Shown: one piece after another, positions 36,901 through 48,554 of the stretch
Layout: each line of letters begins with the position of its first letter
How positions within the stretch are numbered: the first letter of the stretch is position 1
Source: Sophora flavescens
Taxonomy: Eukaryota; Streptophyta; Magnoliopsida; Fabales; Fabaceae
Length of the DNA stretch: 64,000 nt
Assembly: GCA_030762895.1 (NCBI GenBank)
Contig: JAUPTC010000017.1
Location: 1,240,001-1,304,000, forward strand
Direction of reading: 5' to 3'
Program-made: the position numbers and the translations under genes
The notes under the pieces: generated by a model
Database searches by the model: none
The model's input: the letters and a program-made list of their open reading frames with translations, nothing else
What the model was told of the DNA's origin: nothing

Positions 36901-38942
36901 GGGCTTAAGATGAGTAAGTTAGGCCCATTTAAGTGAAGGAACATCAGGGACTGCGCACTGATCCGCGCCAGAGAACTCGGGATCCAATTTAGTCTTGATT
37001 TTGGCCTAATTTGACAGTTCTTGCGAAACCTGAAATTGTAGGTCTCTTCCTTATCCTTCTAGGGACAGCAAGATCACCAAAATCAGATATCTGTAGCTCA
37101 AGTTATGCTATGCGCAAGGCAACAAGGTCAGGATGCGTGAAAAATCCGAAAATTTTCAATGTTTAGCAATTAAGCCCAATAATGTAAATGCAAAAACAAT
37201 GATTGTAAACGTTTTCTAATTTTCGTGTCTCTCTGGCTTGTGCGGCTGTAAACTGCTATTTATGCTTATTAATCCTCACCTAACCCTAGACCAAATTAAC
37301 GGCCTCTGAATAAGCTTTCCAACAAGGTATCATATGCCTTAATTTGGCTTAAGATGAGTAAGTTAGGCCAATTTAAGTGAAGGAACATCAGGGACTGCGC
37401 ACTGATCCGCGCCAGAGAACTCGGGATCCAATTTAGCCTTGATTTTGGCCTAATTTGACAGTTCTTGCGAAACCTGAAATTGTAGGTCTCTTCCTTATCC
37501 TTCTAGGGACAGCAAGATCACCAAAATCAGATATCTGTAGCTCAAGTTATGCTATGCGCAAGGCAACAAGGTCAGGATGCGTGAAAAATCCGAAAATTTT
37601 CAATGTTTAGCAATTAAGCCCAATAATGTAAATGCAAAAACAATGATTGTAAACGTTTTCTAATTTTCGTGTCTCTCTGGCTTGTGCGGCTGTAAACTGC
37701 TATTTATGCTTATTAATCCTCACCTAACCCTAGACCAAATTAACGGCCTCTGAATAAGCTTTCCAACAAGGTATCATATGCCTTAATTTGGCTTAAGATG
37801 AGTAAGTTAGGCCAATTTAAGTGAAGGAACATCAGGGACTGCGCACTGATCCGCGCCAGAGAACTCGGGATCCAATTTAGCCTTGATTTTGGCCTAATTT
37901 GACAGTTCTTGCGAAACCTGAAATTGTAGGTCTCTTCCTTATCCTTCTAGGGACAGCAAGATCACCAAAATCAGATATCTGTAGCTCAAGTTATGCTATG
38001 CGCAAGGCAACAAGGTCAGGATGCGTGAAAAATCCGAAAATTAACAATGTTTAGCAATTAAGCCCAATAATGTAAAAGCAAAAACAATGATTGTAAAAGT
38101 TGTCTAATTTCCGTCTCTCTCTGGCTTGTGCGGCTGTAAACTGCTATTTATGCTTATTAATCCTGACCTAACCCTAGACCAAATTAAGGGCCTCTGAATA
38201 AGATTTCCAACAAGGTATCATATGCCTTAATTAGGCTTAAGATGAGTAAGTTAGGCCTATTTAAGTGAAGGAACATCATGGGCTGCGCATTGATCCGTCC
38301 CAGAGAACTTGGGACCCAATTTACACTAGATTTTGGCCTAATTTGACAATTCTTGTGAAACCTGAGATTGTAGGTCTCTTCCTTATCTTTCGAGGGACCG
38401 CAAGATCACCAAATTCTGATATCTGTAGTTCTAGTTATGCCCTGCGCAAGGCAACAAGGTCAGGATAAGTGAAAAATCCGAAAATTAACAAAGTTTAGCA
38501 ATTAAGCCCAATAATGTAATAGCAAAAACAATGATTGGAAAAGTTGTCTAATTTCCGTCTCTCTCTTGGTTGTGTGGCTGTAAACTGCTATTTATGCTTA
38601 TTAATCCTTACCCGACCCTAGACCAAATTAAGGGCCTCTGAATAAGCTTTCCAACAAGGTACCATATGCCTCAATTAGGCTTAAGATGAGTAAGTTAGGC
38701 CCATTTAAGTTAAGGAACATCATGGACTGCGCACTGATCCGCGCCAGAGAACTCGGGACCCAATTTAGCCTTGATTTTGGTTTAATTTGACAGTTCTTGT
38801 AAAACCTGAAATTGTAGGTCTCTTCCTTATCTTTCTAGGGACGGTAAGATCTCCAAAATCCGATATATGTCGCTTTAGTTATGCTATGTGTAAGGCCATA
38901 AGGTCAGGATGAGTGAAAAATCCGAAAATTAACAATGTTTAG
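21939..38942 (+). repeat. Satellite array, right block part 2 (multimeric higher-order repeats)
   Basis: About 38 monomers without interruption. Diagnostic monomers recur in a fixed order: one with GTGCGTAATGCCACAAGG at 23662, 29055, 33980 and 34432 (also 14461), and one with TTTACACTAGATTTTGG at about 26226, 32055 and 38323 (spacings of about 5.83 and 6.27 kb). This gives a higher-order unit of about 11-14 monomers, its length varied by local monomer gain or loss. Near-identical adjacent monomers mark recent duplications (27541/27995, 33980/34432, 37151/37595). Open frames of about 67 codons starting at 22589, 26168, 31999 and 38265 are the same satellite stretch and are not genes. Confidence 0.95.
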
Positions 38943-39506
38943 TGTAATACCCTAGTTTTTACACCTAGGATTAATTATTTTATTTGGAGGTTTAAATTTA
39001 TTATGTTAAGTGGTTTAGTTTGAGTAATTAAATTACTCTCTTCAAATTATTTTATTAGGTGCGTTAGCACTGACTTATTCCAGTGAATGCACGTTTAATA
39101 GACAATAATTTACGTTATTGTCACTATTATACCAGTACAGAAAAATATTTTAAATAATATGATTAAGAGAAAAACATTTTCATATATTTATTCTATTTAA
39201 TTTTAGAGTTAAAAATATTTTGGTTTCACATTTATCGGAGATTAAATTTTGGACCGAGTATTTTCTTAGTTGATCAGTTCAATTATTAATCTTTACTCTA
39301 ACTTGAATTTCGAAAACATATCCTTATCAATCTTTATTTTTAGATTCTAAAAAGTAAAAACATGTTTATTTTAGGCCTAATATTTATCACTCATTTTGTA
39401 TCTATTACTAAATAATTAGTATAAAAACTTAAAGTTTCTCTCTTTTCTCTCACTCACTCGACGCTAATCTCTCTCTTTTTCACGTTTCTTCTCTGCTTCT
39501 TCTCCT

Positions 39507-39567
<61 letters not shown>

Positions 39568-42500
39568 TTCCTTCTCACGCCATCTTCATCTTCCAAACTT
39601 CACCCTCCTCCTTCCTTCTCTCTAGCCGCCACGAGCCGCCCCTGCACAACCCAGCTGGCCGCCGCTCAGTCGTCGCACAAGGAGGAGACAACGCGTCTCG
39701 CATCCCTATACACATCGCCGGAACAGCGAAACGGCGCCGCCACCGTTCTGCTTCAAACTGCCGCGAGCTTCGCCGCGGTAAGCTCCCTTAACCGCCGTTC
39801 ATGGTGGTTCTACCACCCTTAAGTGTTGAATCTCTTTCTTTTATGTTTTCTCTTATCTCTTTTGTCCATGGTTGTTGTAGAACCTCGATCTACCGCCGTC
39901 CTCAGCCGCTGCCGTCTCGCCGGTCAGCAAGGCAGCCACCATGTTCTTTTGCTTTTCATCTTGGGTGAGTTTTCACCATAACCTCTTCTAGTTGAAAAAC
40001 CCCAAATCTGATTTTTGAAACCCTAACCCTAACCCTCTGATTTCAGATTTTAATCTTAAGATTAAAGCTTGTTTTATGAAATTAGGACTGTGAAATTGTG
40101 TTTCCCTAAACCAATTTCATTATTCTGAGTTTTGCCTAAATTTTAATAAGGAGCCCTAAAACCCCAATTTGATTTTATTTGAATTTGGGTATGTTTTTGT
40201 GAAATTAATTATGATTTAGTGCAATTAGGACTCTTAATGGATGATTTCCAAAGTTCTTTTTCATGATCTTTTAATCAAAACTAAGTTTCCTTAAAGGGTA
40301 TTGTGAAGCGTAAGCTTCAAACATGATTTTCTTTAAAAATAACCTTGTTTGGTAATAAGATAAAGTGTTTAGATCAAATTAGAATGTGTGTTTGATCATG
40401 TGTAATTGATTTCTTGGTTTCTGGTTGTTGCGCGTTGTTGGATTCCCTCTCTGAGATGTTTGACACGGCTATGCTTGCTTGATGGAGTAGATAGTTACAC
40501 TCTTGGAGCTAATGTGAGTATTAAGGCGAGGATCCTTTACTTGTCTTCAAAGGTAAGGGGAGTTTGCCTAGGGATATTCAATAACTGTATGCATGTGTGT
40601 AAGTGTTTAATTGGATATTTACTTGTTGATTGAGCTTACTTGATTATCTAATGTACTTGAACTGTTGTGCTATTACTACGATGTTGAACTGTACTTGTTC
40701 TAAATGATATAATGCATATATGTGATGAACCGCTTTCAATCGTGATATTAGCATTGCACTGATGATATATACTGTTGTTGATTGAAAGTTTGCTAAGCCA
40801 GACGTGCGTCTGTGCTCAACCATAATAAGGATTAAAAACCTTAATAAGCTTTGAAGATGAAGGGATTGGTGTTCTTTTCCAAAAGCTCTTTAAACTTAAA
40901 GTACTTGTTTTAAATGTTGAAATGGTTTTGGTGAACTATTGTTATACAAGAGAAAAATCCTTTACGAACTATGTGTCTTCAAATGAAAACTTTCAAGATT
41001 ATTTGGCAATATCCTATTGGGGGAAATATTTCAAAGATAAAAGAATTTCAAAGATGCTTTACAAAAAGATTTTTAAAGAAAAGGTTTTTCCTAAATATTT
41101 TAGAAACTTTCCGATAGCCAGCATAGGTTATCGAGGCTTTCGATTTCGAAAATTGTTTTCGTCAAATGAAAGATAAGTACTAAAAGAATAGGAATCTAGA
41201 CGTGAGACGTCGCCTCTAGTTTTCCATGCTTAGCACGTGATCTTGGATCAGTGTTAATATGGGACCGTAAAGTCCTATTCGTAATGTTATGGACTACAAG
41301 TCCAATTCGCGGAATCGAGGATAGTTCGTTCTGATTTCCGTTGTTGTGGGCTATTGTCCTTAGCATGTTAAGTAAAACATGACTAAAAGCATATTGATTT
41401 CTATTACCACAAACCTTGACTGCGGCCACGGTCTAGGTGTTGTGATTGAGCATTCGGACTGTGTGTCCTATGTTTCTAAGTTTTCAAGTGATGGGGAAAT
41501 AATGTAAGTCATTAGCTTGAGCTTTGACAGTGAAATATTTACACAAAGAAAAACCTTAAAAGGAAAGCTTTTATTCATATGCATTTCCCGCGCAGACGTG
41601 CCTTTGCTTATTGAGGATACCCATGGGGTATCTGAGAGTCAGTCACATTGCTAGCTGTTTCGTTAAGGGCATGTGGCGTTGTCTGACCAAGAGGCCTGGT
41701 GCATCAGGATGCGGTGGTAACAGCCCGGTGGGCAGAACTTGACCAACTTTATCTTCTCCATTGATAACATGGTGTTGTGATCTCATGAGATTAAGTTAGA
41801 GCCTGATGATTGAAGTGTCATGCATATTTTCAAAAGATTGACTGTGCGGGTTTGAGACCCTTTGATATAACACTGTTATGTTACGTATATGCATGATTTA
41901 ACTGCTTATATGATTATGTGATGTATGTATCATGTATATGGTTGTTGTGGGATATATCTTATGATGGTATCTCACCCTTACAAACATATCAGGTTTCTTC
42001 TGGTTTGCTATTGTACCCTGGGTATTTTAGTACAGATGTGCAGAGGAGTCTTCCTAAGTCACTCAGAGACTTAGATCTAGTTGCTTGATGAGGTATTTGA
42101 TTGTGGAACGATCACGTGAGTTCTTCTCAGGAATAACTTTTAGAATGACCAGCTTAGGGTTTTGAGACTTAGATTATTTTGATAAGTATGTATGAGTATG
42201 GCTCAGAGAGCCTTTATTTTAAAATGAAATGTTTATGGCTCGGAGAGCGTTATTTTGAAAGAAAACTTGAACTTTTCCTTTTGGTCTTATAAAGCTAATT
42301 GATATAACTATCTTTAGCATGTTATTGCTTGATTGTATTTGGTGTAACTAGAATTCTGGAATGAAAATGTAATTATTTTAGCAGGTGTTCTTTTACCTGG
42401 GATGTCCGAATTACAGAGGAGACTCTGTCGAAATTTTCGTAAAATACTAGCTTTTATTCAAGTATATTCTTTAAATTAAATAGGCTCGCCATACTATGAT

Positions 42501-42672
42501 AGTAAGTCTGTGTGCCAATCAAGGCTTAGGAGTCGGGACAATATTTTTTTATACCCAATTTCAGACACTTGTATACTTATATAAATTATTTTCCGAAAGC
42601 ACCAGCAAATTATCTTTTAATTTAAATTCCGCACGTGTTACTTAAGTAATGCCCTCAAGGGGGGGCGTTACA
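38943..42672. mobile_element. Solo LTR, 3730 bp, of an LTR retrotransposon
   Basis: The insertion begins TGTAATACCCTAG and ends GGGGGCGTTACA, with TG..CA ends and the short inverted repeat TGTAA/TTACA. It is flanked by a perfect 5-bp duplication TTTAG (38938-38942 and 42673-42677), and deleting it restores the satellite. A 5-bp TSD, these ends and the lack of gag-pol coding indicate one LTR left by recombination between two. The long LTR and the TGTAATACCC start suggest Ty3/gypsy (I suspect a chromovirus of the Tekay type), but that is memory of a general look, not a match. It contains a (CTTT)n tract at about 39506-39565 and a C-rich part at 39580-39930. Open frames at 40406-40633, 40922-41176 and 41196-41429 resemble nothing I know. 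Confidence 0.88.
39506..39565. repeat. (CTTT)n microsatellite inside the solo LTR
   Basis: About fifteen tandem CTTT units in a longer C/T-rich stretch. It lies in the LTR, followed by GC-richer sequence with GTAAGC and GGTGAG strings (39778, 39964) that could be donor sites of transcripts started in the LTR. Confidence 0.9.
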
Positions 42673-45051
42673 TTTAGCAATTATGCCTAATTAAGACCAA
42701 TAATGTAAAAGCAAAAACAATGATTGTAAAAGTTGTCTGATTTCCGTCTCTCTGGCTTGTGCGGCTTTAAACTGCTAGTTATGCTTATTAATCCTGACCT
42801 AATCCTAGACCAAATTAAGGGCCTCTGAATAAGCTTTCCAATAAGGTATCATATGCCTTAATTGGGCTTCAGATGAGTAAGTTACGCCCATTTAAGTGAA
42901 GGAATATCATGGACTGCGCATTGATCCGTGCCAGAGAACATTGGACCCAATTTACCCTTGATTTTGGCCTTATTTGACAATTCTTGTGAAACCAGAAATT
43001 ATAGGTCTCTTCCTTATCTATCTAGGGACAGCGAGATCACCAAAATCCGATATCTGTAGCTCTAGTTATGCTCTGCGCAAGGCAACAAGGTCAGGATGAG
43101 TGAAAAATCCGAAAATTAACAATGTTTAGCAATTAAGCCCAATAATGTAAAAGTAAAAACAATGATTGTAAAAGTTGTATAATTTCCGTCTCTCTCTGGC
43201 TTGTAAGGCTGTAAAATGCTATTTATGGTTATTAATCCTGGCCAAACCCTAGACCAAATTAAGGGCCTCTGAATAAGCTTTCCAACCAGGTATCATTTGC
43301 CTTAATTGGGCTTAAGATGAGTAAGTTAGGACCATTTAAGTGAAGGAACATCATAGACTGCACACTGATCCGTGCCAGAGAACTCAGGACCCAATTTAGC
43401 CTTGATTTTGGCTTAATTTGACAATTCTTGTGATACCTGTAATTGTAGGTCTCTTCCTTATCTTTCTAGGGACAGCAAGATCACCAAAATCCGATATCTG
43501 TAGCTCTAGATATGCTCTGCGCAAGGAAACTAGGTCAGGATGTGTGAAAAATCCGAAAATTAATAATGTTTAGCAATTAAGCCCAATAATGCAAAAGTAA
43601 AAACAATGATTGTAAAAATTGTCTAATTTCCGTCTCTCCGGGGCTTGTCGGCTGTAAACTGCTATTTATGCTTAGTAATCCTGACCTAACCCTAGACCAA
43701 ATTTAGGGCCTCTGAATAAGTTTTCAACAAGGTATCATATGCCATAATTGGGCTTTAGATGAGTAAGTTATGCCCATTTGAGTGAAGGAGCATCATGGAC
43801 TGCGTACTGATCCGTGCCAGAGAACACAGGAAATTTAGCCTTGATTTTCACCTAATTTGACAATTCTTGTGAAACCTGAAATTGTAGGTCTCTTCCTTAT
43901 CTTTCTAGGGACAGCAAGATCACGAAAATCCGATATCTGTAGCTCTAGTTATGCTCTGCGCAAGACAACAAGGTCAGGATGAGTGAAAAATCCGAAAATT
44001 AACAATGTTTAGCAATTAAGCCCAATAATGTAAAAGCAAAAACAATGATTGTAAAAGTTGTCTAATTTCCGTCTCTCTCTGGCTTGTGCGGCTGTAAACT
44101 GTTATTTATTCTTATTAATCTTGACCTAACTCTAGACCAAATTAAGGGCCTCTGAATAAACTTTCCAACAAGGTATGATATGCCTTAATTGGGCTTAAGA
44201 TGCGTAAGTTAGGCCCATTTAAGTGAAGGAATATCATGGACTGCGCATTGATCCGTGCCAGAGAACATTGGACCCAATTTAGCCTTTATTTTGGCCTAAT
44301 TTGAGAATTCTGGTGAAACCTGAAATTGTAGGTCTCTTCCTTATCTTTCTAGGGACAGCCAGATCACCAAAATCCGATATCTGTAGCTCTAGTTATGCTC
44401 TGCGCAAGGTAACAAGGTCAGGATGAGTGAAAAATACGAAAATTAACAATGTTTAGCAATTAAGCCCAAGAAAGTAAAACCAAAAACTATGATTGTAAAG
44501 GTTGTCTAATTTTCGTCTCTCTATCTTGCTGTTTATGCTTATTAATCCTGACCTAACCCTAGACCAAATTAAGGGCCTATGAATAAGCTTTCCAACAAGG
44601 TATCATATGCCTTAATTGGGCTTAAGATGAGTAAGTTAGGCCCATTTAAGTGAAGGAACATCATGGACTGCGTACTGATCCGCGCCAAAGAACTCTGGAC
44701 CCAATTTAGCCTTGATTTTGGCCTAATACGAGAATTCTTGTGAAACCTGAAATTGTAGGTCTCTTCCTTATCTTTCTAGGGACAGCATGGTCACCAAAAT
44801 CCGATATCTGTAGGTCTAGTTATGCTATGCGTAAGGCAATATGGTTAGGATGAGTGAAAAATCCGAAAATTAACAATGTTTAGCAATTAATCCCAACTAA
44901 GACCAATAATGTAAAAGCAAAAACATTGATTCTAAAAGTTGTCTGATTTAAGTCTATTTGGCTTGTGCGGCTGTAAACTGCTATTTATTCTTATTAATCC
45001 TGACCTAACCCTAGACCAAATTAAGGGCCTCTGAATAAGCTTTCCAACAAG
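42673..45051 (+). repeat. Satellite array, right block part 3
   Basis: About five monomers in the same phase and orientation as before the solo LTR. The array resumes at the duplicated TTTAG and stops at the duplicated TTCCAACAAG (45042-45051) that flanks the next insertion. One monomer (about 44520) has a deletion of about 30 bp. No gene is seen. Confidence 0.95.
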
Positions 45052-45355
45052 GAGTAAATAGCCAAAATGGTCCCTGAAACTGTGAGTTCGTGTCAAGTTG
45101 GTCCCTCAAATTAACGAAATTTCAAAAAGGTCTCTGAAACTGTCAAACGTTGATCAAGTTATTCCCTCTGTGAGGCAGGGTTCCTTGACACCGTTAACGG
45201 CGTTATACACGCATATTTGAGGGACCAAATTGATACGGGGACCAAATTGACACTCAATTTTTTTTTCAAAAACCCTATCGTTCATCTTCTTCTTCCTTCG
45301 TCTATCTCTCTGGTTCGTCTGTCTACTCTCTCTCCTTCGTCTGACATCTATTATG
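45052..45355 (+). repeat. MULE left terminal inverted repeat
   Basis: About 304 bp that match the reverse complement of 46263-46576 with few differences, from GAGTAAATAGCC through GTTAACGGCG and TTTGAGGGACCAAATTG to a C/T-rich stretch ending near TATTATGC. Confidence 0.9.
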
Positions 45356-46262
45356 CTTTGTGTTCACATGTGGCATCTGCACCATCTCACCTGCGCAGGC
45401 ATGCCATAGCTGAGAATCCAAACATTTCTCCACCTCATCTTTTGCTTTGTCCGTTGAATCCATAAATGCAATCATCTCAGATAACTTTCACTGCCAAAAT
45501 TGTTGCAATTGCATGAAAATTTGGCAAATTAAGCATAGTATTGATGACCAAGAATGATGGGGTGCAGGAAAATAAAAAAGGGAAACATTAATTTTTATCT
45601 TCCTTGACTTAAAAGATCAGAAATTGTATTCCTTTTTATGAGTTTCTTACCTGAAAAGGCATATATATGATCACAACAAAGAAAAGCTGAAACCAGATGA
45701 AAAATCTATGCCACTTGTCCACAAAAAAAAAAAATTCACAGAAACAAGAATCCCAGTTGTCCAGTTTCAATGAGTCCCAATTTTGCTAACTGGCCAATTC
45801 AGACTCAACAAGAATTTTTTTTTTATGCTGTCAATTAACCGTTTTGTCTCTCCAAATTTGACACCCAGAAAACCTTGATGTCTTAGGAAACTTGGAGATG
45901 TCAAAAAAGGTAGCTTTCATTGAAACAAAAGAGCCATGTTTTCCAAAATTTGAAATTTTATGGAAATAGTTCAAACTCACCAAGTTTTATTTTGTTGGGT
46001 TTGGCTAGTTCAAAGAGAGAATTTGAAGTCAGAGTTGGAGAGACAGTGATAAGGTTGAAATTGGAACATTGCAAAAAAAAAACCTTAACCTGTTAAAAAA
46101 CACAGTTCAAGATCCAGACCCCAACAGTCTCAGTCGTTGTCTTGTCTCTGGTTAAAAATAAAGAGGAAAGAGGATAGAACCCAAATATTTTTAAAAATAA
46201 AAATCAGAATCGACTACTCAATAATATCTGCTAGGAAGACCACTCTAGCAATAGGTGATGGT

Positions 46263-46576
46263 GCATAATACATGTTAGACGAAACAGACGAAGGAGAGAG
46301 AGTAGAGAGACGAACCAGAGAGACAGACGAAAGGAAGAAGAAGATGAACAATAGGATTTTTGGAAAAAAATTGAGTGTCAATTTGGTCCCTGTATCAATT
46401 TGGTCCCTCAAATATGCGTGTATAGCGCCGTTAACGGCGTCAAGGAACCCTGCCTAACGGAGGGACTAACTTGATCAACGTTTGACAGTTTCAGGGACCT
46501 TTTTTAAATTTCGTTAATTTGAGGGACCAACTTGACACGACCTCACAGTTTCAGGGACCATTTTGGCTATTTACTC
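46263..46576 (-). repeat. MULE right terminal inverted repeat
   Basis: About 314 bp, the partner of the left TIR, from GCATAATACATG to GGCTATTTACTC. Differences from the left arm are scattered substitutions, several short indels and a purine run-length change (TTTTTTTTTC against TTTTTTTCC), which suggests an old insertion but one with arms still well preserved. Confidence 0.9.
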
Positions 46577-47036
46577 TTCCAACAAGGTATCATATGCCTT
46601 AATTGGGCTTAAGATGAGTAAGTTAGACCCATTTAAGTGAAGGAACATCATGGACTGCGCACTGAACCGCGCCAGAAAACTCGGGACCCAATTTAGCCTT
46701 GATTTTGGCCTAATTTGACAATTCTTGTAAACCTGAAATTGTAGGTCTCTTCCTTATCTTTCTAGGGACAGCAAAATCACCAAAACCCGATATCTGTAGC
46801 TCTAGTTATGCTCTGCGCAAGGCAACAAGGTCAGGATGAGTGAAAAATCCGAAAATTAACAATGTTTAGCAATTTAGCCCAATAATGTAAAACCAAAAAC
46901 AATGATTGTAAAAGTTGTCTAATTTCCGTCTCTCTCTGGCTTGTGCGGCTGTAAACTGCTATTTATTCTTATTAACCCTGACCTAACTCTAGACCAAATT
47001 AAGGGCCTCTGAATAAGCTTTCCAACAAGGTATCAT
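46577..47036 (+). repeat. Satellite, one monomer between the MULE and CACTA-2
   Basis: About 460 bp, a single monomer from TTCCAACAAGGTATCATATG to the next occurrence of TTCCAACAAGGTATCAT, where CACTA-2 is inserted. The two transposons therefore sit about 7 bp apart in monomer phase, one monomer from each other. Confidence 0.95.
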
Positions 47037-47330
47037 CACTAGTGGAAAATATACATTAGACGGGAAAGGTTTACGTCAGTTAACCAAAAGCTAGACGTTC
47101 AAAAGGAGGCGGTGGCAGTTTTGTAATTATCAGACTTCATTAATTCAATTTTAACGCCAGTTGCTGTAAGCACTGACGTTAAAAGTTAAGTGACTCACTT
47201 TTAACGTCAGTTCAATAAACAACTGACGTTAAAAGTGAACCTTTTAACGTCAGTTGTTTATTGAATCGGCGTTAAAAGTGAGTCACTTAACTTTTAACGT
47301 CTGTTCTTTCATCAACAGACGTAAAGGTTA
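47037..47330. repeat. CACTA-2 left subterminal repeats, outer block (ACGTCAGTT motif)
   Basis: Inverted pairs of AACGTCAGTTG-type and CAACTGACGTTAAAAG-type arms at about 47154, 47207, 47246 and 47300, plus a looser copy near 47074. They are the presumed binding sites of the element's own DNA-binding protein, by analogy with En/Spm. The motif is unrelated in sequence to the ACATCGG motif of CACTA-1. Confidence 0.88.
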
Positions 47331-47339
47331 TTTTAATAA

Positions 47340-48220
47340 TTTTTTTTAGCTAGTATACGTACCCTTCCGCATTGCCTTCCTCAAAGTTTCAGTTTCAGTC
47401 TCATTCATTAAGTGTATCAATAATACAATTACAAGATACATTCAAAATTTTAAAATCCTATAAAAAGTTACATTGAAAGGGTTTAAAATCCTAAACATTT
47501 GTTGAGGCTTCATTCCCTTCACGGGTGAGCAAGAGAGGAGAGTCGAGTGACTGAGTTTTCCAGAGCGGCTGAGCAAGGGTGCACTCGATCTGTTTCAGCA
47601 ATGGTCTTGGAATAGTCACTTGCGTCCAAAGCTGAGGTTTTGGAACTGTAGCTGCCGTTTCTCCTGAAGGATGATACGGTGAGCAACTCACATTATGTGA
47701 TTTACACAACCTTATCACCCATGTTATGTGATTTACACAACCTCAGAAGTTGTTTGACCATTAAGACAAAGATCTTTGAGTCTAGGAATAGGAAGAAAGA
47801 GTGATGAAGTTAATCTCCATGGCAGAGCCATATTGTGAAGCATAAAAATAAAAGGAAGGAAGGAAGCTATTTATAGGAGCAGGGGATGAAGTTACTAGGC
47901 GAGGTTGATCATTAAGAGCATTAGGTTCCAAGGCGCATTGGGAGGTGGTAGTCATATATTATAAACGTGCAGAATAGAAAACGCACGAAAGGAATAGGAA
48001 GAAATAGACCTTTAAGTCTATGTATAGGAAGAAATAACAAAAGTCTCAGAGCCATATTGTGAAGGAATAGAAAACGCACGAAATATAGAGGAAAAGAAGA
48101 GGCTGTATTACAGACTGATACAGAAGAATGGTACTTTATATAGAGAATAGAGACTCTCTGATTTTCTTGAGTAGTCATGGGTAAGTAGCACAGTAGTCAA
48201 AGGAATGAATGTTAACTTAT
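47340..48220 (-). pseudogene. Foreign-looking segment in the CACTA-2 subterminal region, possible captured gene 5' end present twice
   Basis: About 880 bp splits the left subterminal repeats. On the minus strand two tandem, similar units occur. Each has a TATA-like box (CTATATAAAG near 48134-48143; CCTATAAATAG near 47868-47878), then TTCACAATATGGCTCT or nearly so with an ATG (48053-48055; 47829-47831), then a short frame: MALRLLLFLPIHRLKGLF.. and MALPWRLTSSLFLPIPRLKD... Both frames share FLPI.RLK. The second stops after 32 codons; a further frame (47491-47718) follows downstream. A basic, hydroxyl- and Leu-rich start is typical of organelle targeting peptides, which is only suggestive. I do not recognise the gene. 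A 20-bp string TTATGTGATTTACACAACCT is directly repeated here. Confidence 0.45.
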
Positions 48221-48224
48221 ACAC

Positions 48225-48415
48225 TTTTAACGTCAGTTGTATTCAACAAATGACGTTAAAAGTGTTTTTAAATAAAAAATATTTATATTTAACGTCAGTT
48301 GTTTAATACAACTGACGTTAAACAATGACTTTTAACGTCAGTTGTTTAAGACAAATGACGTTAAATAAATGATCTTTAACGTTAGTTGTTACAAACAACT
48401 GACGTAAATTGTTGT
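48225..48415. repeat. CACTA-2 left subterminal repeats, inner block
   Basis: Four further inverted pairs (about 48229, 48291, 48334 and 48378) of AACGTCAGTTGTTT and AACAACTGACGTTAA type. They match the outer block and the right end, showing that the 47340-48220 segment lies inside what would be one array. Confidence 0.9.
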
Positions 48416-48519
48416 TTTATTTTTGGTTTTTGATTATAACGTTTACACCCTCGCGCCTTCTGCACTTCGCTCTGTACGTCTCTGTTCTTCTCTTTTCATC
48501 ACGCTCACTCTCACTCTCA

Positions 48520-48554
<35 letters not shown>

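Larger units (their letters stand above)
45052..46576. mobile_element. Non-autonomous Mutator-like element (MULE), 1525 bp
   Basis: Long terminal inverted repeats begin GAGTAAATAGCCAAAATGG on the left, with a matching reverse complement at the right end. A perfect 10-bp duplication TTCCAACAAG (45042-45051 and 46577-46586) flanks it. TIRs of about 300 bp and a 9-11 bp TSD are the mark of Mutator-like elements. The interior (45356-46262) has no transposase; it holds AT-rich sequence with several A-runs and no convincing exon. The open frames at 45217-45465 and 46214-46411 are TIR sequence. The interior could be captured host DNA (Pack-MULE type), which I cannot confirm. Confidence 0.9.

Noticed and set aside
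40018..40036. CCCTAACCCTAACCC-like string in the solo LTR, and CCTAACCCTAGA in satellite monomers, as telomere repeats
   Set aside because: Only two to three units, without the plant CCCTAAA period; chance or LTR sequence.
40406..41429. Open frames of 75-84 codons in the solo LTR
   Set aside because: No recognisable domain, and the span lies in an LTR whose borders are well defined by its TSD.
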